DNA of 11,718 bases from assembly GCA_027600665.1 (NCBI GenBank), contig JADGJL010000952.1, positions 1 through 11,718 of the forward strand, in the 5' to 3' direction. Under the pieces are notes generated by a model. It was not told the origin of the DNA and ran no database searches. It saw only the letters and a program-made list of their open reading frames with translations. The first letter of the stretch is position 1; each line of letters opens with the position of its first letter. Of this stretch, positions 8,011 through 11,718 are shown in pieces. A program made the translations under genes and the position numbers. The DNA is from Irineochytrium annulatum. Its lineage: Eukaryota; Chytridiomycota; Chytridiomycetes; Chytridiales; Chytridiaceae.

Positions 8011-9204
8011 CTACATGTTCTCAAGGACCTGGGCCTTGACGAGGTCGTTCGATCCCATAGCGCTGTTGGTCGGCATGAAGATGACTTTGGTGCCCGAGTT
8101 CTTCGACATGGACGAAAGGGTCTCGAGGTATCGGATCTGCATGGCGGCTGTTTCGAGCGAAGCGTAAGTGATTTTTTCGACTTGGAAGCACATAGTTCGG
8201 ATGTAAAAAGCATACCAGGCGTGTTAAGAATATCAGACGCCTCACGCATCAACTTGGCGGACTCGACCTCCGCCTGCGCCAAGATGACCTTCGACTCTCC
8301 AATCCTCCTCTGCTTCGCCGCGCTCGACAGCGTCTCTTGCAACTCCTTCGAGAACTGCAGATCCTTGATCAACATGCTCTCGATCTTGACCCCCCAAGCC
8401 CTCGCGGGCTCCGCGATGATCTCCTGGATCTCGTGCGCGATCGTCTCCCGGTTCTCGATGCAGTCCTGTAGCGTCCGCGTGCCGATGATGTGTCGCATAG
8501 TGGTCTGCGTGCGCTCGACGATGGCTTTACGGACGTCCGCGACAGCGAAGGCGGCCGTGAAGGGCTCGACGACCTCCCAGAATAGAACGGAGTCGATCAG
8601 GATGAGGACGTTGTCCTTGGACATGACTGTCTGCTGGGGAATGGCCTCGATCTGGATCTTGATCTCGACCGTGTTGAGCTTCTCGGTCAGAATGTTGACC
8701 TTCCACAGGCCGGGGTCGACACTCTTTGTGGGGCGCGCGGAAGGATCAGTTGCATGTGGTAATAAGGGCAACAGCAAGAACATCGCTTACCTTGTAATAT
8801 CGCCCGAACTTTGTGATGAGCCCGACGTTGCCCTGCTCGACCGTCCTGAACGGGTTGCAGCAGCAGCAGCAGCACGGCAGGCACATCCCGAGGAAGCCGA
8901 GGATGCTCCCGCACCCACCCACGCAACTCTCGTAGATCTTCGCGTCCTGGTTCTGCACAACGTATGTGTTAAAAGTGTTGCACCAGCGTGACGGCTCGGA
9001 TTTGTTAGACGAACCTGGGGGAGCTCAACCTCGTGAGCGTAGGAGCGCTGCATGGGAGCGCGGGGCGCATCGACCGACATGGCGGGGTGGGCCTGGGGCG
9101 CGGCTGCCTTGATCAAATCGGCCTCAGACGACTATTCGACGCGTGCGTCAGGAGATGGGCAGGGGCACGGTCTGCACCGGAAGTAGCGAACTTACAGAGT
9201 CCAT
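8011..9204 (-). CDS. SPFH/stomatin–prohibitin (HIR-like) membrane microdomain protein
   Basis: Five exons: 9204–9196, 9131–9015, 8952–8791, 8723–8216 and 8147–8011, total 933 nt (310 aa). Introns are 64, 62, 67 and 68 bp. The 9-bp first exon (M-D-S) is supported by a consensus GTAAGT donor, a CTGAC branch-like site, an AATAG acceptor and matching phase. The frame of the second exon is closed upstream by that TAG. Its own first ATG is M21, an alternative start. Seen: a cysteine-rich entry LPCCCCCCNPF (C69–C74), VEQGNVGLITKFGRYYKSVDPG opening the SPFH domain, then a helical EIQEII…AQAEVESAKLMREASDIL region and the family end MQIRYLETLSS…KVIFMPTNS. SPFH proteins oligomerise on the inner face of membranes. 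Here attachment is probably through S-acylation of the Cys cluster, because no clear transmembrane helix is seen. Partners are unknown. Confidence 0.9.
8857..8874 (-). repeat. (TGC)6 trinucleotide repeat encoding six cysteines
   Basis: Six perfect GCA units on the + strand read TGC×6 on the − strand and encode C69–C74 of the SPFH protein. Cysteine clusters at this position are a plausible palmitoylation site. The pure codon repeat suggests the number of cysteines can vary by slippage. Confidence 0.9.
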
Positions 9205-9422
9205 GATCAGAACGACAGGGGTTTCACGGGTTGAAGGACGGGACGACGGGTCGGTGCTGACAACGAGTTGCTGGACAACCGAGCTGGGATAGGAATGCGG
9301 CCGTGCAATTTATGAAGTCACACTCGGCACTGGTCACCATTTGCATCCGGTGTTCTTCCTCTAAATTTGACATTTGTCACTCATTGGTTATTTCAGCCAT
9401 ACATTACGTGGAGGTACCAACT
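9205..9422. other. Short tandem intergenic spacer
   Basis: Only 218 bp separate the nucleoredoxin stop codon from the SPFH start, both on the − strand. The spacer must contain a 3' end and a promoter. A weak CATAAATT element on the − strand near 9309–9316 is the only TATA-like sequence noticed. Confidence 0.5.
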
Positions 9423-10889
9423 CTAAAGCGACTTCAGCTCAAGCTTGCCCTTCGCGAAATCGTCCACCGTCTTCCTCAACACCTCTTCGTCAATCTTGCC
9501 AGTGTACTGATACTTGGCCCGTTTCCTAACGTCCAGCAGTAAGATGCCGTTCTCCTTCGTCTGGTAATCCGCGAACCGCTTCAACCCCTCCACGCTCTCC
9601 GCGCTCTTCGAGACCGTGAAGAAGATGCAGTAGGGAGCCTCAGGGTCCGGCATCGTGCAGGTGTCGCCGACGCAGACGCTCCGGGCCTTCGCAACGTGCT
9701 CCGTCGCGACCGAGTGAAGGAGGGACTTGAGGTGCGCGCGCTCGGCTTCCTCGCAATCCTCCATCATAAGAAAGAAGACGGGCTTCTCTCCAAGCCGGTA
9801 GCCACCCGAGGAGAAGGACTCGCCGTACTCGACCATGGCCTGCGGGTAATAGGGGAAGTCCTTTGCCGTCGTGTCCTGTGTGTCCTTATCTCAGTAATAG
9901 CTTCTGCGAACGAGAGTGATAGGTACTCACGGATAGAACCTGCTTGAGCGCATCCTTGTTGATGACGACTTGATCCGGCCCCAAAACCACCAACGACTGC
10001 CCCCGCACCTCAAAGAACATGCTCGCCGCCACCTTTCCCTCCTTCGCGCTTGGATGGAGCGCTAAAAACGGCAGCCCCTTGACCGAATTTTTAAATTCGT
10101 CCTCTTCCACCTTCTTCTCCCCCGAATCAATCAATACGACCTCCACGTCCTTCTTCCCCGTGGTCAGCACCCTATGCACCTCCTCCAGCGCCTTCCCGTC
10201 CTTCTCGTGCTCCTCCAGCGTCGTAAAGTACAGCAGTACCGTCTTGTCGTCCAGCCTGTCACGACCTACGGGGTTGCCCGTCGCGCAGTCGATGAGAGGC
10301 TCGAGGCACGAGAGGACCTTGTAGATGGTCAGCGGCTTGTAGGGAAAGATGAGGCCCTCGGGGTCGGCCGAGACGGCGGAGCGGCCTTGATCCGTGATGA
10401 TGGTGCCTTCGCGGTCGAGGAAGAACAAGGCCGGGATGCCGGAGACCTAAGCGTCCCCGTATTAGCACGGACGCGGAAGACGACGATGACTTATGCCTTG
10501 AACTTCTCGCCAATCGAAGCCTTCCGCTCGCGATCACTGAAGGGCAGAGCCAGGAAGGGCATCGCACCGTGGTACTCGTCAAATGCGGACTGGTCCCGGT
10601 CGCTGGATATGAAGACCATCTCGAAGCTCTTCCCCTTGGCCTTCATGTCCTTGTAGTACTGGCAGAGGACCGGCGTGAATTGCCGGCATCTGCGTGGATC
10701 ACAAGAATGAGCTCTGGAAGGACCGACAGAAGCGGACAGGGCTTACGGCGGGCACCAGTGAGCCGAGAAGTAGAGAGCGATCACGTCCTTGTCGAGCGCT
10801 TCGGCGGTGTTCACGTCCTTCCCGTCCTTGCCCGGCGTCCGGAGGACGGGGCCGAGCATCTCAACCCAGGTCGCGGTGGTTGACGGCAT
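9423..10889 (-). CDS. Nucleoredoxin-like protein (thioredoxin-fold repeats)
   Basis: Four exons: 10889–10747, 10689–10497, 10446–9931 and 9875–9423, total 1305 nt (434 aa). Introns are 57, 50 and 55 bp. The middle one (10447–10496) appears to be GC–AG. The start is the first ATG in frame (MPSTTATW). Domain 1 (about 1–150) has the redox motif WCPPC (45–49) in YFSAHWCPPCRQFTPVL, FISSDRD, MPFLALPF and the cis-Pro loop VSGIPALFFLDREG, all typical of nucleoredoxin/tryparedoxin. Domain 2 (about 160–285) keeps the fold outline (KTVLLYFTT, GLPFLALHP) but no CxxC. Domain 3 (about 300–434) is divergent, with isolated cysteines in SVCVGDTCTMPDP and PYCIFF. The length matches animal nucleoredoxin (about 435). 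The likely role is a cytosolic/nuclear dithiol–disulfide oxidoreductase; targets cannot be inferred. No signal peptide is seen. Confidence 0.92.
10447..10496 (-). other. Apparent GC–AG intron in the nucleoredoxin gene
   Basis: Protein continuity (EKFK|VSGIPALFFLD) requires removing 50 bp that begin GCATAAGT and end ACGCTTAG, with GCTAAT as a branch-like site. Reading through hits an in-frame TAA two codons after the exon, and no GT donor in the right phase lies nearby. Confidence 0.75.
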
Positions 10890-11619
10890 GGTATCTCGGG
10901 AATGCGCAACGGGTGTTGGTGTTGGTGTTGGAGAATTCTTATGCAGTATGGAGACAACGACCACAGCAAATTCAAACCGCGATCACAAAGTCTGTGTCCG
11001 TGATTGAGTGGCATGTGTATTAAGCACAAGGATGGACGGGAGCAGAAGGAAGAGAAACGCTGAAGGTGTTGCGGGGAAGACAACCGACTCAAAAGAGCGG
11101 TCTCGTCGCACGCGCCGTGAAGAGAGCGTCCAGCGGGGGTGCGGCGCCGTCATCCGACGTGGACGCCGGGACACTGACCTACGTGGCAGAAATCAGCATG
11201 CCAAACTCACTGCCGGTATCTTCCGGCTTCTTTAGGATTAAGCGTCCTGACTGTCTTTCTCCTGTATAATTGCAACGTTGTTGCTCTTTGCTAATTGACG
11301 TGGTCACGCGGTCGACTGCATGGAAGCTCGGTGAACGAGAGCCAAGAGAGCGATCACGTTTTTGCAGAGCCTTCGCCAGCACCATCACCTTCTCGATTAC
11401 ACTTCCCCGCTCACACACCGTCGATCAATCGCCGGGTCAGTGCATCCGTCGATCTCGTCCGCCACCAGGCTCTCCGAATACCGGTCCATCCGTCGACGAC
11501 GCCACGGGGAGGGCGGTGGTGGAGGTTTCACCCGCGTCAACAAAGAGCATAGAACACCCTTGGATTCCGTTGACCTCAAGCCAGCAGCAACCTCGCGACT
11601 CGGTCGCTGATCGGCCACG
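10890..11619. promoter_or_regulatory. Divergent promoter region between nucleoredoxin and PRELI genes
   Basis: These 730 bp lie between two divergently transcribed starts. I see no reliable gene in them. They hold a GGTGTT hexamer repeat (10912–10932) and three same-orientation ACGTGG hexamers (11157–11162, 11181–11186, 11298–11303). Short open frames on both strands are Arg/Ser-rich, overlap each other and resemble no family. Confidence 0.5.
10912..10932. repeat. GGTGTT hexanucleotide repeat
   Basis: Three perfect GGTGTT units plus a partial fourth lie 23–43 bp upstream of the nucleoredoxin ATG. On the transcribed strand they read as CA-rich AACACC repeats in the presumed leader. The frame stays open through them, but there is no ATG upstream. 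Confidence 0.85.
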
Positions 11620-11718
11620 ATGCCGTCGCCCTTCTGGCAGCACCGGTTCGACTTTCCTCACGATTGGGCCACCGTCACTTCGGCGATCTGGCAGGTGCGC
11701 GCTCCCTTCCCCAGTACC
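11620..11718 (+). CDS. PRELI/MSF1 (UPS) domain protein, first exon only (3' partial)
   Basis: The ATG at 11620 opens a 25-codon exon (to 11694), MPSPFWQHRFDFPHDWATVTSAIWQ in two pieces: MPSPFWQHRFDF and PHDWATVTSAIWQ. It is followed by a GTGCGC donor at 11695, with the intron running out of the window. The pattern F-x-x-P-W/D-W-x-x-V-T-x-A-x-W matches the start of the PRELI/MSF1 domain of yeast Ups1–3 and animal PRELID/SLMO proteins. These shuttle phosphatidic acid or phosphatidylserine across the mitochondrial intermembrane space with a TRIAP1/Mdm35 partner. The next residues would be expected to continue K-Y-P-N-P. A TACC follows a CCAG at 11715–11718, but that would make a 20-bp intron, which is implausible, so the acceptor probably lies beyond the edge. 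The call rests on a short match. Confidence 0.65.
   Translation, partial: MPSPFWQHRFDFPHDWATVTSAIWQVRAPFPST

Noticed and set aside
7921..8991. Long 356-codon + strand open frame across the SPFH gene
   Set aside because: It is antisense to a well-supported spliced SPFH gene and runs through its introns. Its translation has no recognisable domain and is a by-product of GC-rich codon bias.
8787..9116. − strand frame continuing past the second SPFH exon
   Set aside because: It reads through the 8953–9014 intron into the wrong frame. Splicing there restores NQDAKIYESC and the SPFH domain.
3075..10889. The four − strand genes as a functional cluster or new multi-gene system
   Set aside because: Helicase, hydrolase, SPFH protein and nucleoredoxin have separate promoters' worth of spacing and no shared pathway. 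Co-orientation of four genes is common by chance.
11008..11661. Several Arg-rich frames on both strands before the PRELI start
   Set aside because: They are mutually overlapping, have biased composition and no domain; this fits promoter/leader DNA better.
1..11718. CRISPR array, prokaryotic operon, tRNA/rRNA, transposon ends
   Set aside because: No spaced direct repeats, no Shine–Dalgarno-linked gene strings, no tRNA box motifs, no terminal inverted repeats or transposase/reverse-transcriptase motifs were seen.

Overview
The window is eukaryotic nuclear DNA. Protein-coding frames are broken by short GT–AG introns of 38–137 bp, several with a CTAAC- or CTGAC-like branch site. The gene products are eukaryotic families: a Fused/STK36 kinase, a Ded1/DDX3 helicase, a nucleoredoxin and a PRELI/UPS protein. 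Gene spacing is about 0.2–0.7 kb. Compact genes, small introns and a flagellum-associated Fused kinase suggest a microbial eukaryote, perhaps an early-diverging zoosporic fungus or a protist/alga. The sequence alone does not settle the lineage.

Layout, left to right. (1) 1–2630, + strand: the 3' part of a Fused/STK36/TIO-type kinase, 5' truncated by the window edge, with two introns. (2) 2631–3074: convergent 3' region with no gene seen. (3) 3075–5433, − strand: a complete Ded1/DDX3-type DEAD-box RNA helicase with 12 coding exons and a Gly-rich tail. (4) 5434–5803: its upstream region, with a TATA-like box and a two-codon upstream ORF. (5) 5804–7415, − strand: a membrane-anchored, bacterial-looking GH5-type glycoside hydrolase with one intron. 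(6) 7416–8010: intergenic, with a dyad near the hydrolase start and an unexplained open frame on the + strand. (7) 8011–9204, − strand: a stomatin/prohibitin (SPFH) protein with five exons, a 9-bp first exon and a six-cysteine run. (8) 9423–10889, − strand: a nucleoredoxin-like protein with four exons and one apparent GC–AG intron. (9) 10890–11619: a divergent promoter region. (10) 11620 to the end, + strand: the first exon of a PRELI/MSF1 (UPS) protein.

Four consecutive genes lie head-to-tail on the − strand, flanked by + strand genes on both sides. They look functionally unrelated (translation/RNA, cell-wall carbohydrate, membrane microdomain, redox), so I do not read them as a pathway cluster. 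All spliced models were built by hand. Exon lengths and phases add up to uninterrupted frames of 540, 516, 310 and 434 residues for the four complete genes.

I found no convincing new multi-gene system. The items most worth a second look are the bacterial-type GH5 enzyme with its internal motif duplication, the GC–AG intron, the unassigned open frame at 7571–7860, and the substituted residues in kinase and helicase core motifs.
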